Both the position numbers and the translations under genes were made by a program. A stretch of 64,000 nt of DNA, taken from an uncultured Akkermansia sp. (lineage in GTDB: Bacteria > Verrucomicrobiota > Verrucomicrobiia > Verrucomicrobiales > Akkermansiaceae). The notes beneath the pieces are model-generated. The model worked only from the letters and a program-made list of their open reading frames with translations, was not told the origin of the DNA and made no database searches. The stretch spans positions 14,030-78,029 of the forward strand of contig CAJGCY010000001.1 in assembly GCA_904501955.1 (NCBI GenBank), given 5' to 3'. Shown piece by piece: positions 30,367 through 39,330 of the stretch; the stretch's first letter is position 1, and each line of letters begins with the position of its first letter.

Positions 30367-31242
30367 ATGATTCAGGAACTCATAGAGAAACCGCTTTACA
30401 TACAGATAAACTTCGGATTACTCGCCGGCAGTGCGCTTTTCATCGTCGTGCTGACGCTTGTTCAGTGCTTCCGGAGGTCAGTATGCGGAGCAGGCTGCTC
30501 CCCCTCGATGTGGAAACTGCCGGAAGTGCCCATATTCCGTGGCAGCAATTTCCCCATAGCGGCGGATTATGCATTGATGCTGTTTTATGTGCTGATTTCC
30601 GCGCTGTTTATCGGCTCCTCCTGTTTGCAACTGGACGCTGCAGCGCCTGCGGAAGCTGCCGGTGAGCAGCAAGTGGACCTCATCACCGTTTGGCTCAATG
30701 TGATTTTCAACTTTGCGATGTATTTGCCGCTCATCATTCGCTATGCCATCATCTCAAAGTTTCGCTGCGACATCAGGTTCTCTTCTCTGGCTAAGACCAT
30801 CCTTGCTCTGGGTATCATTTACACGCTCAACATCGCCCTCAATTGCTGCGGTGTGCTGAAATGGATTGCCGAGGCCACCGGCTCGCCGGAAACTCAGCAT
30901 GCCATTCAACAAATTACCCAAGAATCCGGCTCCGCTGCCTCAATCCTCCCCCTCATCGTCAGCGCCGTCATCGTTGCCCCCATCGTGGAAGAAATCTTTT
31001 TCCGTGGCTTTATATACAACCTCCTCAAAAAGCTTACCGTGATTCCGGTGGCGGCCATAGCCTCCGGCATCTTCTTCGGCGCAGTGCATATTTCCCTGGT
31101 CCAGTGCACCGTATTGAGCATTTTCGGTATTGTTCAATGCTTCCTTTACGAGCATACTCGCTCCATATTGTATCCCATCTTACTGCACATGATATTCAAC
31201 GGGCTGGCCATGACAGCACTCTTCCTGTTGCAACTATCTTAA
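30367..31242 (+). CDS. CPBP (CAAX/Abi-type) intramembrane metalloprotease
   Basis: 291-aa polytopic membrane protein. The C-terminal half carries the glutamate protease motifs: EExxxR (Glu208, Glu209, Arg213), FxxxH (His241) and HxxxN (His274, Asn278), which line a membrane-embedded active site. The N-terminal half has three to four additional TM helices. Bacterial members process membrane proteins or prenylated peptides, or give bacteriocin self-immunity; no precursor peptide gene is visible near it. thiL follows at 21 nt. Confidence 0.88.
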   Translation: MIQELIEKPLYIQINFGLLAGSALFIVVLTLVQCFRRSVCGAGCSPSMWKLPEVPIFRGSNFPIAADYALMLFYVLISALFIGSSCLQLDAAAPAEAAGEQQVDLITVWLNVIFNFAMYLPLIIRYAIISKFRCDIRFSSLAKTILALGIIYTLNIALNCCGVLKWIAEATGSPETQHAIQQITQESGSAASILPLIVSAVIVAPIVEEIFFRGFIYNLLKKLTVIPVAAIASGIFFGAVHISLVQCTVLSIFGIVQCFLYEHTRSILYPILLHMIFNGLAMTALFLLQLS

Positions 31243-31263
31243 TCCCCCGCCACCTCTCTCCTC

Positions 31264-32151
31264 ATGCCTGTCTCTCTGCGTTCTTTGGGCGAAAATGCCG
31301 TCCTGCAGCGGCTGATTGCCACCCTGCACCCCGCCTGTCCCATGACAGTCGGTCCCGGGGATGATTGCGCCGTTGTGCCTCGTGATGCAGAGTGGGACAC
31401 CTTGCTGAAAACCGATGTGGTGGTGGAGGGCATCCACTTCACCCGCGACACACAGCCCGAGCTCATCGGCAGGAAGGCACTCGCGCGTGCCGTGTCTGAC
31501 ATCGCCGCTATGGGCGGTTTGCCGGAGCACGCCCTCATCACCCTGCTCATCCACCCCGAGCGCGATATAGCGCAAGCTGAGGGGATTTACAGGGGGATTT
31601 CCGCCTTGGCTGCGCAGTTCGGCATTTCCATCGCCGGCGGGGAAACCTCCTCCTTGCCCTATGACGGCCTCGCGATTAACGTAGCACTCACCGGTAAAGT
31701 CGAGCGCGGGAGGGCAATCCTGCGCTCCGGTGGCAAGCCCGGGGATGTCATCTGTGTATCGGGCCCCTTGGGCGGCTCCTATCCCGGCACAGGGCACCTG
31801 ACCTTCACCCCCCGTGTCGAGCTGGCACGTCACCTCATGCTGCACGGGCCACGCCCCACTGCGATGATGGACCTCTCTGACGGCTTAGCGGTCGATTTGC
31901 CACGCATGGCTGCAGCCTCTTCTTGCGCGTTCAGGGTGGACCCGAACGCCATCCCCTGCAATCCCGGGTGCTCTGTAGAACAGGCTCTTTCCGACGGAGA
32001 AGATTACGAATTACTGCTCACCCTGTCCCCTGCTACTGCTGAATCACTTTGCCGAGACAGCGAGCTTCCCCTGTACCCCATCGGGACCCTTTGCCCCCCG
32101 ACTGATGAAAGCTCCCACCTCTCCGGAGGCTGGCAGCACTTCATCGCTTAA
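31264..32151 (+). CDS. thiL: Thiamine-monophosphate kinase
   Basis: Phosphorylates thiamine monophosphate to the active diphosphate, the cofactor MenD needs. 295 aa, slightly short for the family. Signatures: GPGDDCAVV near 30-38, KTDVVVEGIHFTRD (50-63), ALARAVSDIAAMGG, and MMDLSDGLAVDLPRMA (about 202-217) for metal and nucleotide binding. No thiamine riboswitch is seen upstream. It is followed by a gene-free AT-rich stretch before dnaA. Confidence 0.93.
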   Translation: MPVSLRSLGENAVLQRLIATLHPACPMTVGPGDDCAVVPRDAEWDTLLKTDVVVEGIHFTRDTQPELIGRKALARAVSDIAAMGGLPEHALITLLIHPERDIAQAEGIYRGISALAAQFGISIAGGETSSLPYDGLAINVALTGKVERGRAILRSGGKPGDVICVSGPLGGSYPGTGHLTFTPRVELARHLMLHGPRPTAMMDLSDGLAVDLPRMAAASSCAFRVDPNAIPCNPGCSVEQALSDGEDYELLLTLSPATAESLCRDSELPLYPIGTLCPPTDESSHLSGGWQHFIA

Positions 32152-32516
32152 GCCTTGATTTTTCAAACTTATAGGCATAGCCTTTTCTAACAAAATTGCG
32201 TTCATGCGCTTTGTTTTCAAATTAGTTAACTTGTTGCGTTTTAATATATTACAGCCACCGTTTTTCTTGTTCCACAGATGCCCACCTTAAGAATCCGAAG
32301 TCGAATATAATTATCAAGAAATCCTAACTAAAGAAATGACTGTGACACATTTTTTTCAATCGCGTGGAACTCCCATGGAACAAAAGATGCAGCGCCTCCG
32401 AAAAAGACCAAGAAAGAAAAAAGCTTTTTTTTAACCCGAAGTCATGGCATATTTCCTCCCGCAACACAGACCGGCACCTAAAGCCGAAAACGAATAGAAA
32501 ACAGAAAAAACAGCAA
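32152..32516. other. AT-rich gene-free region upstream of dnaA
   Basis: 365 bp, clearly richer in A/T than its surroundings, especially 32155-32345. It holds a TATAAT at 32306, a TATATT near 32240 with only weak -35 partners, and a short A-run/T-run hairpin near 32420-32432. One degenerate DnaA-box-like word (TGTTCCACA, 32270, two mismatches) is present but no cluster. It probably contains the dnaA promoter and untranslated leader; I cannot show an origin here. An in-frame extension of dnaA to 32364 exists but does not look like protein. Confidence 0.45.
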
Positions 32517-33914
32517 ATGAATCACAGGGAAAAGGAGGACAGGATATGGGCGGAGATCGTGGAGGATCTTCGCACGAGGGTTGCGAAGGAGGGTGTGGAG
32601 AAATTCATCTTGCCGCTGAAGCTTCGCCAAGACACCGGGACCAAATTGATTATCGAGCACCCGGCGGATATTTTCGTGGCATGGCTGGAGACTTACTATA
32701 TACCGGAGATTAAGCTGTCCGCCGTGAAAGTGCTGGACGGAGCGCGCGAGATAGAATGCATCGCCGCTGATGAGCAAGCCGAACAGGTAGTAGCAGAGCC
32801 CTGCCCCGCCCCGATGGTCAAAAAGGCCATTTATGAGGAGACCGGCAAAAGCAAGCCGCAAAAGAAGCGTAAGACCACCTACAGCACAGGACTCAACGCG
32901 GATTACAATTTCGACAACTTCGTCGTTGGCTCTAACAGCAAGTTTGCCGTCGCTGCGGCTCAGGCTGTCGTAAATGCCCCCAGCAGCATCTACAACCCGC
33001 TCTTCATTCACGGTGCATCCGGCTTGGGCAAAACCCACCTGCTGAGTGCCATCGGCAATGCCATCACCCAAAAGCACGAGAATCGCAAGGTGCTGTACGT
33101 GACGAGTGAGGACTTCACCAACGCGTACATCGACGCTATTTCCCACAAGGGTGACGCTCTGAAGAACTTCCGCGCCAAATATCGCCAGGCGGATGTGCTC
33201 ATCATTGATGACGTACAGTTCCTTTCTCAGAAGGACAAAACTCAAGACGAGTTCTTCCATACATTCAACGCGCTTTTCAACAGTGGCAAGCAGATTATCC
33301 TCGCAGCAGATTGCCCGGCAACGAACATCTCCCGCATGGATGACCGCCTCACTTCCCGCTTTGAGCAAGGCCTCACCGTTGAGCTCCAGGCTCCGGATTT
33401 GGAGACCCGCATCGCCATTCTGCGCAACAAGCGCCGTGCTTGGAAGAGCGAGCTCGTAGGTGATGATGTGCTGGAGTACCTCGCCAAGAACATCACCCGC
33501 TCCGTGCGCCGCCTGGAGGGTGCCCTCCTTCGCCTGGCCACCGTTGCTTCTTTCTCTCACAAGAGCCCCACCATTGTGGATGCTCGTCTGCACCTCAAGG
33601 ACCTCCTGCAGGGCGACAAGAACACGAGCGATGTGAGCATCTCCGACATCCAGAGATGTGTCGCGGAGGAATTCCATATCAAAATATCTGACCTGAACGG
33701 TCGCCGCCGTACGGCCAACATTGCTCACCCCCGCCAGGTTGCCATGTACCTTGCCCGCAAGCATACGCAGTGCTCCCTCCAAGACATCGGCGCGGCATTC
33801 GGCGGCCGTGACCACGGCACCGTCATTCACGCAGCCAAAACCATCGAGGAAAAACTCCAATGTGACCCCGAGCTGAACGAAATCGTGAACAGACTCGCTC
33901 ATTCTTTCGCCTAA
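32517..33914 (+). CDS. dnaA: Chromosomal replication initiator DnaA
   Basis: Opens the chromosomal origin. 465 aa from the ATG at 32517, chosen because the next residues (REKEDRIWAEIVEDLRTRVA) match DnaA domain I. AAA+ domain: Walker A GASGLGKTH (about 166-174), Walker B VLIIDDVQFLSQKDKTQDEF (about 225-244), sensor regions ISRMDDRLTSRFEQGL. Domain IV ends with the DnaA signature for box binding, QDIGAAFGGRDHGTVIHAAK. No dnaN is next to it and recF is 15 kb away, so the classical dnaA-dnaN-recF cluster is dispersed. A terminator follows at 33947. Confidence 0.97.
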   Translation: MNHREKEDRIWAEIVEDLRTRVAKEGVEKFILPLKLRQDTGTKLIIEHPADIFVAWLETYYIPEIKLSAVKVLDGAREIECIAADEQAEQVVAEPCPAPMVKKAIYEETGKSKPQKKRKTTYSTGLNADYNFDNFVVGSNSKFAVAAAQAVVNAPSSIYNPLFIHGASGLGKTHLLSAIGNAITQKHENRKVLYVTSEDFTNAYIDAISHKGDALKNFRAKYRQADVLIIDDVQFLSQKDKTQDEFFHTFNALFNSGKQIILAADCPATNISRMDDRLTSRFEQGLTVELQAPDLETRIAILRNKRRAWKSELVGDDVLEYLAKNITRSVRRLEGALLRLATVASFSHKSPTIVDARLHLKDLLQGDKNTSDVSISDIQRCVAEEFHIKISDLNGRRRTANIAHPRQVAMYLARKHTQCSLQDIGAAFGGRDHGTVIHAAKTIEEKLQCDPELNEIVNRLAHSFA

Positions 33915-33946
33915 AAATCAGTTTTTTGTATTACAAAACGCAGAAT

Positions 33947-33980
33947 GCCACCTTTTCCTATCAAAAAAGGTGGCGTTTTT
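33947..33980 (+). terminator. Rho-independent terminator of dnaA
   Basis: Perfect 10-bp stem GCCACCTTTT / AAAAGGTGGC, 8-nt loop, then GTTTTT. Confidence 0.9.
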
Positions 33981-33982
33981 GC

Positions 33983-34011
33983 TTGACCTCATTCCTCATA
34001 TTTGCTATTTT
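33983..34011 (+). promoter_or_regulatory. Promoter of the Rrf2-family gene
   Basis: TTGACC (33983-33988), 17 nt, TATTTT (34006-34011), 13 nt before the ATG. It begins right behind the dnaA terminator. Being so close to the start, a regulator binding here would block transcription fully; self-repression is possible. Confidence 0.6.
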
Positions 34012-34024
34012 ATAGCCACGAGTT

Positions 34025-34459
34025 ATGTTAAAGATATCCACAAAAGGTCGATATGCATTGCGAATCATGCTTGATCTCGCACGCCACACCGAAGACGGGC
34101 CCGTATCTCTGAGAACGGTAGCAGAGCGACAGAAAATCACCCTCAAGTACATGGAGAGCATCATGTCGCTCCTTCTCCGTGAGGAATTAGTCATCAGCAC
34201 GCGCGGCAAATCCGGTGGTTATAAGCTGACCCGCAAAGTGGAGAATTACACTGTTTACGAGATTCTGCGCGCAGCAGAGGGCAACTTAGCTCCCGTGCAA
34301 TGCTTGGCCGTATCGGAAAACGATTGCCCGATGCACCACAAATGCCCCACCCTGCCCATGTGGGTCGGCTTGGAGAAGATTGTGCGTGAGTATCTGGAGT
34401 CTTACACGCTGGACAAATTGAGTGATTCGGAGAATCCGCATCCGCTGTGCAATGAATAA
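34025..34459 (+). CDS. Rrf2/IscR-family iron-sulfur transcription regulator
   Basis: 144 aa. Winged helix-turn-helix at 1-70 (MLKISTKGRYALRIMLDLA ... LLREELVISTRGKSGGYKL). Three cysteines, Cys93, Cys101 and Cys107, occupy the place of the IscR [2Fe-2S] ligands (92, 98, 104), with His104-His105 between the last two, so it likely senses Fe-S status, redox or nitric oxide. No isc or suf genes are near to fix the role; it could equally be a NsrR- or RsrR-like sensor. Monocistronic, with its own promoter and terminator. Confidence 0.88.
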   Translation: MLKISTKGRYALRIMLDLARHTEDGPVSLRTVAERQKITLKYMESIMSLLLREELVISTRGKSGGYKLTRKVENYTVYEILRAAEGNLAPVQCLAVSENDCPMHHKCPTLPMWVGLEKIVREYLESYTLDKLSDSENPHPLCNE

Positions 34460-34492
34460 CGCACGCCACGTCCGGCAAATCTTTCACAGCAC

Positions 34493-34530
34493 CACCCCCG
34501 ATGTTCAGGAAACTCGGGGGTGTGTTTTTT
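34493..34530 (+). terminator. Rho-independent terminator of the Rrf2 gene
   Basis: Stem CACCCCCGA / TCGGGGGTG with a 12-nt loop and TGTTTTTT. The T-run overlaps the stop codon of the opposite-strand tatA. Confidence 0.88.
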
Positions 34531-34768
34531 ATGCGGACTTCTCGGCGTCGTCTTTCTTTTCCTCTGAAGAGGAGGCGTTTTCCAACTCTTTTTCCGCCTT
34601 TTTCAGCTCATTTTCAAACTCACGGCGAGCCTTCTTGAACTCCCCCATTCCCTTGCCGAGGTTGCGGGCAATTTCAGGAAGCTTCTTTGCGCCGAAAACT
34701 ATCAATGCCACCGCAAAGAGAATGAACCAATGCGTCGGTGAGCCAAGATATGCTAAGTGCGGTGTCAT
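34529..34768 (-). CDS. tatA: Twin-arginine translocase subunit TatA/TatE
   Basis: 79 aa: short periplasmic start, one TM helix (WFILFAVALIVFGAKKLPE, 14-32) with the hallmark FG (25-26) and KKLPE at the hinge, amphipathic helix ARNLGKGMGEFKKA (34-47), then a charged tail (48-79). It forms the oligomeric pore part of the Tat pathway for folded proteins. tatC is not in the window. Whether it is functionally TatA or TatB is inferred from its length and tail; TatA is favoured. Confidence 0.9.
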   Translation of the reverse strand: MTPHLAYLGSPTHWFILFAVALIVFGAKKLPEIARNLGKGMGEFKKARREFENELKKAEKELENASSSEEKKDDAEKSA

Positions 34769-34774
34769 GAGCCT

Positions 34775-34804
34775 ATATTACCACCCTACAAGGCTGCATG
34801 GCAA
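34775..34804 (-). promoter_or_regulatory. tatA promoter
   Basis: Minus strand: TTGCCA (34799-34804), 18 nt, TAATAT (34775-34780), 6 nt before the ATG at 34768. Confidence 0.55.
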
Positions 34805-34854
34805 GCAAAATGTGCGCTCTACGGGTGCACACCGTGCGTTGACTCGATTTTTGA

Positions 34855-34882
34855 TTGCAATTTTGCCTGAACCGGGTAGAAT
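34855..34882 (+). promoter_or_regulatory. Promoter of the parvulin operon
   Basis: TTGCAA (34855-34860), 16 nt, TAGAAT (34877-34882). An ATG at 34881 overlaps the -10, whereas an in-frame GTG at 34890 lies 7 nt after it. Confidence 0.6.
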
Positions 34883-34889
34883 GGACGGC

Positions 34890-35939
34890 GTGAAATTAAC
34901 TCGGCTCAAAATCTTTTCTCTGAAACTGGCGCTCTACACCGGCGGGCTCCTCTACATCGCGCTGGATTTCTTTGCTTTTCAGGGGCCTCTTTGGCATTTG
35001 CTGCATGAGAGAAACAGCGAGCAACCGGCAGATGGCACGCCGGTAGCTCTGAATGTATACGGCACGCGCTTCACGGATGCGCAAGTGCAACGCCACGCTG
35101 CTGAGCTGGCTACCCTGCGGGGCGAAACTCCGGCGGAGGCTCACCGCGCAGCTGCGGTGTCGGACCTGATTCGGAATGCCTTGCTTTGCATGCGTGCCCG
35201 TTATAATGACACGCGCATACCGGACTTCAAGGAAGAAGCTGCGCGCGAGGTAGAGCGTCTCGCCACCCGAGCCTTTGAGCCGGAGCACTTCGAGCAATGG
35301 TTGAAGAGCCAGGGCTACTCAAGGGCTGAGTTCACGGACAGATTAACCGCCATCATGCGTGAGCTGTACTATCTGGAAACCACCATCGCCCCGAATTGCG
35401 AGGTAACGGATGCCGAGGTGCGCTCGATGATGAGCCAGCTGGAGTATTACCTCGTCAAGCCCACACGCCGCCACGTGCGCCACATCTTCTTCGAAACGCT
35501 GCACAAAGACGCTGCTGAGGTGAAGGCTCGTGCAGAGGCCGTGCTGGCGCAATTACAGGCAGCAAGCACCCCGGAAGAGCAGGCGCAAAAGTTTGCGGAG
35601 CTGGCAAAAGCCCATAGCGAGGACTTGTACAGTGCCCCGCGCGGTGGTGACCTCGGCACAGTTGGCGTGTATCCGGAACCGGCGCTGAAGGATATTCACC
35701 TGTTCGGTGACAAGGCACTGCCTGCCCATACACCCGTCATGGTAGAGAGTCGCTGGGGGTGGCACATCTTCCTGTTAGGCGAGATTCAGGAGCCGGAGCA
35801 ACTCACCACTGAAGAGTGCTACGAAAGCGTGCGCACCGCCATCATCTATCACAAGAAGCTCAATGCAGTGGAGGCTTGGATTCAAGCCAACATCAAGGAA
35901 GCGCAAGATAAGAATCGCATTCAACAATATGGAAACTGA
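34890..35939 (+). CDS. Membrane-anchored parvulin-type peptidyl-prolyl isomerase
   Basis: About 349 aa. An N-terminal anchor (about 10-30) precedes a SurA/PpiD-like helical chaperone region (40-165) and a parvulin domain (about 187-290: RRHVRHIFFET ... FAELAKAHSEDLYSAPRGGDLGTVG ... PVMVESRWGWHIFLL). It should help fold exported or outer-membrane proteins in the periplasm. I place the start at GTG 34890 because the promoter's -10 overlaps the ATG at 34881; the difference is three residues. It overlaps aroA by 11 nt, so the chaperone is in one operon with aroA and dnaG. Confidence 0.87.
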   Translation: MKLTRLKIFSLKLALYTGGLLYIALDFFAFQGPLWHLLHERNSEQPADGTPVALNVYGTRFTDAQVQRHAAELATLRGETPAEAHRAAAVSDLIRNALLCMRARYNDTRIPDFKEEAAREVERLATRAFEPEHFEQWLKSQGYSRAEFTDRLTAIMRELYYLETTIAPNCEVTDAEVRSMMSQLEYYLVKPTRRHVRHIFFETLHKDAAEVKARAEAVLAQLQAASTPEEQAQKFAELAKAHSEDLYSAPRGGDLGTVGVYPEPALKDIHLFGDKALPAHTPVMVESRWGWHIFLLGEIQEPEQLTTEECYESVRTAIIYHKKLNAVEAWIQANIKEAQDKNRIQQYGN

Positions 35940-37236
35940 CACCATCACCGTTCAGCAACTGACGCATGGCTTGCAGGGGCAGCTCACCGTCCCCGGGGAT
36001 AAGAGCATCTCTCACCGAGTAGCCATTCTCGGCGCATTGGCTCATGGCAGCATGCGCGTGCGTAATTACCTGTGCAGTGAAGATTGCCTCAATACCCTGC
36101 GCGCCATGCAGCAGCTCGGCGCGCAAGTTACCCTTGGCGATTGCCCGCAAAACTTTACGCTGACCGGCACCGGCATGCAGCCCACCGCCCCTCAGGCGGA
36201 TATTGACTGCGGCAACTCCGGCACCGGCATGCGCCTGATGGCCGGCGTGCTGGCGGCCTTACCCTTCCGCTCCCGCATGTACGGCGATTCCTCCCTCTGT
36301 AGCCGCCCCATGAACCGAATCATCACCCCCTTGGGGCAAATGGGCGCACGCATCCGAGCTTGCGGCGCCAAGGCAGGCTGCGCCCCGCTGGAGATTGACG
36401 GCGGTAAGCTGTCCACCATCGACTACACCCTCCCTATGGCCAGCGCTCAGGTGAAAAGCGCCGTGCTGCTGGCCGGCATGCTGACGGAGGGCACGACACG
36501 CGTTCACCAGCCCGCCATCACCCGCGACCACACAGAGCGCCTGTTCGCCCACTTCGGCATTCCCTGCTCCGTCAGTGAGGATAGGCTGAACATTGCCGTA
36601 CAGGGACCCGTTACTTACAAGGCGAACGACATCACCGTGCCCGGCGATATATCCTCCGCCGCCTTCTGGATGGTGGCCGCCAGCATTTTGCCGGGCAGCA
36701 AGCTCACGCTTAACAATGTGGGGCTCAACCCCACGCGCAATGCCATCATCACCGTTCTGCAGCGCATGGGGGCGGATATCCACATCGATACCGTATCCTC
36801 CACCGGCGAGCCCTACGGCAACATCACCGTGACAACACCGCAACGCTTTGTAGGTACGGAGGTGCTGCCGCATGAGATTCCGAACTTGATAGATGAAATT
36901 CCCGTGCTGGCCGTGGCTGCCGCCTTTGCGGAGGGTAGCACCACCATTCGCCATGCAGCGGAGTTGCGCGTGAAGGAGAGCGACCGCATCACCACAACTG
37001 TGCAGAACCTGCGAGCCATGGGCGCGGAGGTGGAGGAGTTCGAGGACGGAATGGTCATCCACGGAGGCAAGCCCTTGCATGGCGCTGTTATGGACAGCTA
37101 CGGCGACCACCGCATCGCCATGAGTTTCCTGATGGCAGGCCTGCGTGCGGAGGGCGCCACCACACTGCTGCACTGCACCAACATCAACACCTCATACCCG
37201 GGCTTCAAGGAGCACCTGCAACAACTCATTTCCTGA
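35929..37236 (+). CDS. aroA: 3-phosphoshikimate 1-carboxyvinyltransferase (EPSP synthase)
   Basis: Sixth step of the shikimate pathway: joins phosphoenolpyruvate to shikimate-3-phosphate. 435 aa. Motifs: VPGDKSISHR near 21-30, DCGNSGTGMRLMAGVLA (about 90-106), SLCSRPMNRIITPL, QVKSAVLLAG, and RVKESDRI toward the C-terminus. The start at 35929 lies inside the end of the parvulin gene. The sequence pattern GNSGTGMRL (rather than GNAGTAMR) is the form of EPSP synthases outside the enteric type. dnaG starts 4 nt after the stop. aroK is at 42 kb on the other strand. Confidence 0.95.
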   Translation: METDTITVQQLTHGLQGQLTVPGDKSISHRVAILGALAHGSMRVRNYLCSEDCLNTLRAMQQLGAQVTLGDCPQNFTLTGTGMQPTAPQADIDCGNSGTGMRLMAGVLAALPFRSRMYGDSSLCSRPMNRIITPLGQMGARIRACGAKAGCAPLEIDGGKLSTIDYTLPMASAQVKSAVLLAGMLTEGTTRVHQPAITRDHTERLFAHFGIPCSVSEDRLNIAVQGPVTYKANDITVPGDISSAAFWMVAASILPGSKLTLNNVGLNPTRNAIITVLQRMGADIHIDTVSSTGEPYGNITVTTPQRFVGTEVLPHEIPNLIDEIPVLAVAAAFAEGSTTIRHAAELRVKESDRITTTVQNLRAMGAEVEEFEDGMVIHGGKPLHGAVMDSYGDHRIAMSFLMAGLRAEGATTLLHCTNINTSYPGFKEHLQQLIS

Positions 37237-37240
37237 CGCT

Positions 37241-39106
37241 ATGGCCAGAATTACCGAAGAATGCGTTGCCCGCATCAAAGACACCGCTGATGTTGTGGAC
37301 ATCATCGGCAGCTATTTGCAGCTGCGCCGAGCCGGTAATTCATGGAAGGCCTGTTGCCCCTTCCACAATGAGAAAACCCCGTCCTTCCACGTTAACCCGG
37401 CACGCCAGAGCTTCAAGTGCTTCGGCTGCGGTGTGGGCGGAGATGCCATCAAGTTCATGATGATGTTCGAGAACATTGACTACCCCACCGCCCTGCGGCG
37501 CGTGGCGGAGCGCAATGGTATCGCCATCATTGAGGAAGAGGAAAACCCGGAGGTGCTCCGCATGCGCCGTTTGCGTTCCGCCGTCATCGGCGCAAACCAA
37601 CTGGCGGCGGACTACTTTCACCGCCTGCTCTGCCGCAGCAAAGACGCAGACCACGTAAGAGCCTACCTCAAAGCCCGTGAGTTCAACATCGACATCGCCA
37701 AAAATTGGCAACTCGGCTGGGCTCCGCATGATATGCGCGGCTTCATCGACCTCGCCGCGCAAAACAGGATGGACCGCAAGCTGCTGACGGAAGCTTACCT
37801 ACTGCAAAACAACAGCCGTGGAAGCTATGCCGTGTTCAGGGATAGACTCATGTTCCCCATTCACAACATCCGCGGTGAGGTAGTGGGCTTTTCCGGGCGC
37901 ATCATGGCGGAGGGGCAAGACCCGCGCAAATACGTCAACACCGGTGACACGGTCGCCTTCCACAAAGGCTCCCTGCTCTTCGGTTTATTCAAGGCGACTC
38001 CCCATATTGCCAGGGCGGGCATGACAGTCGTGGTCTGTGAGGGTCAGCTGGATGTCATTGCCTGCCATGAGAAAGCGGACATCCGCAATGCAGTGGCCGG
38101 CTTGGGCACGGCCTTCACGGATGAACACGCCAAAATCCTCCACAAATACGCCCAAAAGGCCATCCTCTGTTACGATGGCGACAACGCCGGCATCAAAGCC
38201 AGTGAAAAGACCTTCCGCAAACTGGCTGCCGCGGGTATGGAGGTGTACATGGCCTCGCTACCTCCCGGCGAAGACCCGGATTCCCTCATCCGCAGCAAAG
38301 GACCGGAGCCGCTGCAAGAGGCGATCCAGAATGCGCGCCCCTATCTGGAGGTGCGTTGCTCTTGGGAAAAGCAGAACAACAGCGCCGATGCCAACGCCCG
38401 AGCCGCTCTTATCCCCCGCATGGCAGAGCTCGCTGCGGAAATTACCGACCCCATCCGTCGTGATGTCGCAGTGGCGGACTTAGCCGTGCGTCTCAACGCC
38501 GGCTTGGATGACCTGCGAGCCACGGTGACGGACTTCATCCACCAGCGCAAAAATGCGCCCCAAGCCTCCTCTCAGCCGGAATATGCGGAGGAGTCCGACG
38601 AGTTTGAGGCGGAATTCGACGACTTCCCCTCGGAGGCTCGCCCCGTCCCCTTGGCAAAAGTCACCCCCTTGCGCCTGCACCCCACCATTCGCAACCTCAT
38701 CAGCTACGCCGCGCAGAACAGGGAGGCGCAACAGGCTCTGGTGGATAGGATTGAGGAGTTGCAGGAACCCATCGGCATTCTTCCCGGGGGTATTGTCTTG
38801 CAAAGATTGTTAGAGGTGCTCCCCGAGCCGGGCAACGCCGAATCCTGGCAGCAATTTTTGGCCAAGCTACCCCCGGAGCAAGCTGCAGCCCTCAGCAAAA
38901 TGGACAACACCGCCATCGACATGCCGAGTGCGGATGCCTTCATGCAGCAAGCCTGTGCCTACGCCGCCAGGGATGCCCTCAGCGCACGCATCGACGCCAT
39001 CAAATCCCGCATCCTCTCCCCTGACCTCTCCGCCGCTGAAGTTGCGGAGCTTTTCCGCGAATCCAACGAACTGCAGCGCCTCCTCGACGGCAGCGCCAGA
39101 GAATAA
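37241..39106 (+). CDS. dnaG: DNA primase DnaG
   Basis: Synthesises RNA primers at the replication fork. 621 aa. CHC2 zinc-binding domain: Cys39, His42, Cys60, Cys63 (CPFHNEKTPSFHVNP ... FKCFGCG). The RNA polymerase core carries SGRIMAEGQDPRKYVNT, and the TOPRIM elements VVCEGQLDVIA and LCYDGDNAG follow. The C-terminal third (about 440-621) is acidic and divergent, the expected DnaB-interacting part. The start at 37241 is 4 nt after the aroA stop and gives the standard N-terminus. A dispersed repeat begins 4 nt after the stop. Confidence 0.96.
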   Translation: MARITEECVARIKDTADVVDIIGSYLQLRRAGNSWKACCPFHNEKTPSFHVNPARQSFKCFGCGVGGDAIKFMMMFENIDYPTALRRVAERNGIAIIEEEENPEVLRMRRLRSAVIGANQLAADYFHRLLCRSKDADHVRAYLKAREFNIDIAKNWQLGWAPHDMRGFIDLAAQNRMDRKLLTEAYLLQNNSRGSYAVFRDRLMFPIHNIRGEVVGFSGRIMAEGQDPRKYVNTGDTVAFHKGSLLFGLFKATPHIARAGMTVVVCEGQLDVIACHEKADIRNAVAGLGTAFTDEHAKILHKYAQKAILCYDGDNAGIKASEKTFRKLAAAGMEVYMASLPPGEDPDSLIRSKGPEPLQEAIQNARPYLEVRCSWEKQNNSADANARAALIPRMAELAAEITDPIRRDVAVADLAVRLNAGLDDLRATVTDFIHQRKNAPQASSQPEYAEESDEFEAEFDDFPSEARPVPLAKVTPLRLHPTIRNLISYAAQNREAQQALVDRIEELQEPIGILPGGIVLQRLLEVLPEPGNAESWQQFLAKLPPEQAAALSKMDNTAIDMPSADAFMQQACAYAARDALSARIDAIKSRILSPDLSAAEVAELFRESNELQRLLDGSARE

Positions 39107-39110
39107 GGCA

Positions 39111-39240
39111 GAACCCCGTGAACCGCCCACAAAAACAAATGCGATGGCATAAAGCGAGGCTCAAAATACGGCATTGTTCCAAAATGCCACAAACCTGATA
39201 AAACACGCGTCCACAACGGCTCGGAGCTCCGATGTTCGCT
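39111..39240 (+). repeat. Dispersed intergenic repeat, copy A
   Basis: About 120 bp shared, same orientation, with 58931-59061. Blocks such as CCACAAAAACAAATGCGA, GGCATAAAGCG, ATACGGCATTGTT, AAACACGCG and CGGCTCGGAGCTCC are identical or nearly so. Copy A lacks a 12-nt insert present in copy B. It lies between the convergent genes dnaG and bioD. Confidence 0.8.
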
Positions 39241-39243
39241 GCT

Positions 39244-39300
39244 GCGCAGGGGCCTGCGGCTGACGCAAACGCTCGCAGTCACTCTCGCGAACGTTCGCCC
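39244..39300. other. Palindromes between dnaG and bioD
   Basis: CGCAGG-GG-CCTGCG (39245-39258) and the perfect palindrome GCGAACGTTCGC (39287-39298) follow repeat copy A. They may help end transcription from one or both sides, but there is no T-run. Confidence 0.35.
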
Positions 39301-39330
39301 CTCTCCGGGCTCACACGAAGTCGGTGAGCA

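Noticed and set aside
32478..33902. Long open frame (474 codons) antisense to dnaA
   Set aside because: It lies entirely over dnaA with all its motifs intact on the other strand, has no recognisable domain, and arises from codon bias in a GC-rich gene.
34034..34042. ATATCCACA as a DnaA box
   Set aside because: Single one-mismatch word inside the start of the Rrf2 gene, with no neighbouring boxes.
34422..34889. Upstream extension of the parvulin frame across tatA
   Set aside because: It would run antisense through the whole tatA gene and through the parvulin promoter; protein-like sequence begins only at about 34890.
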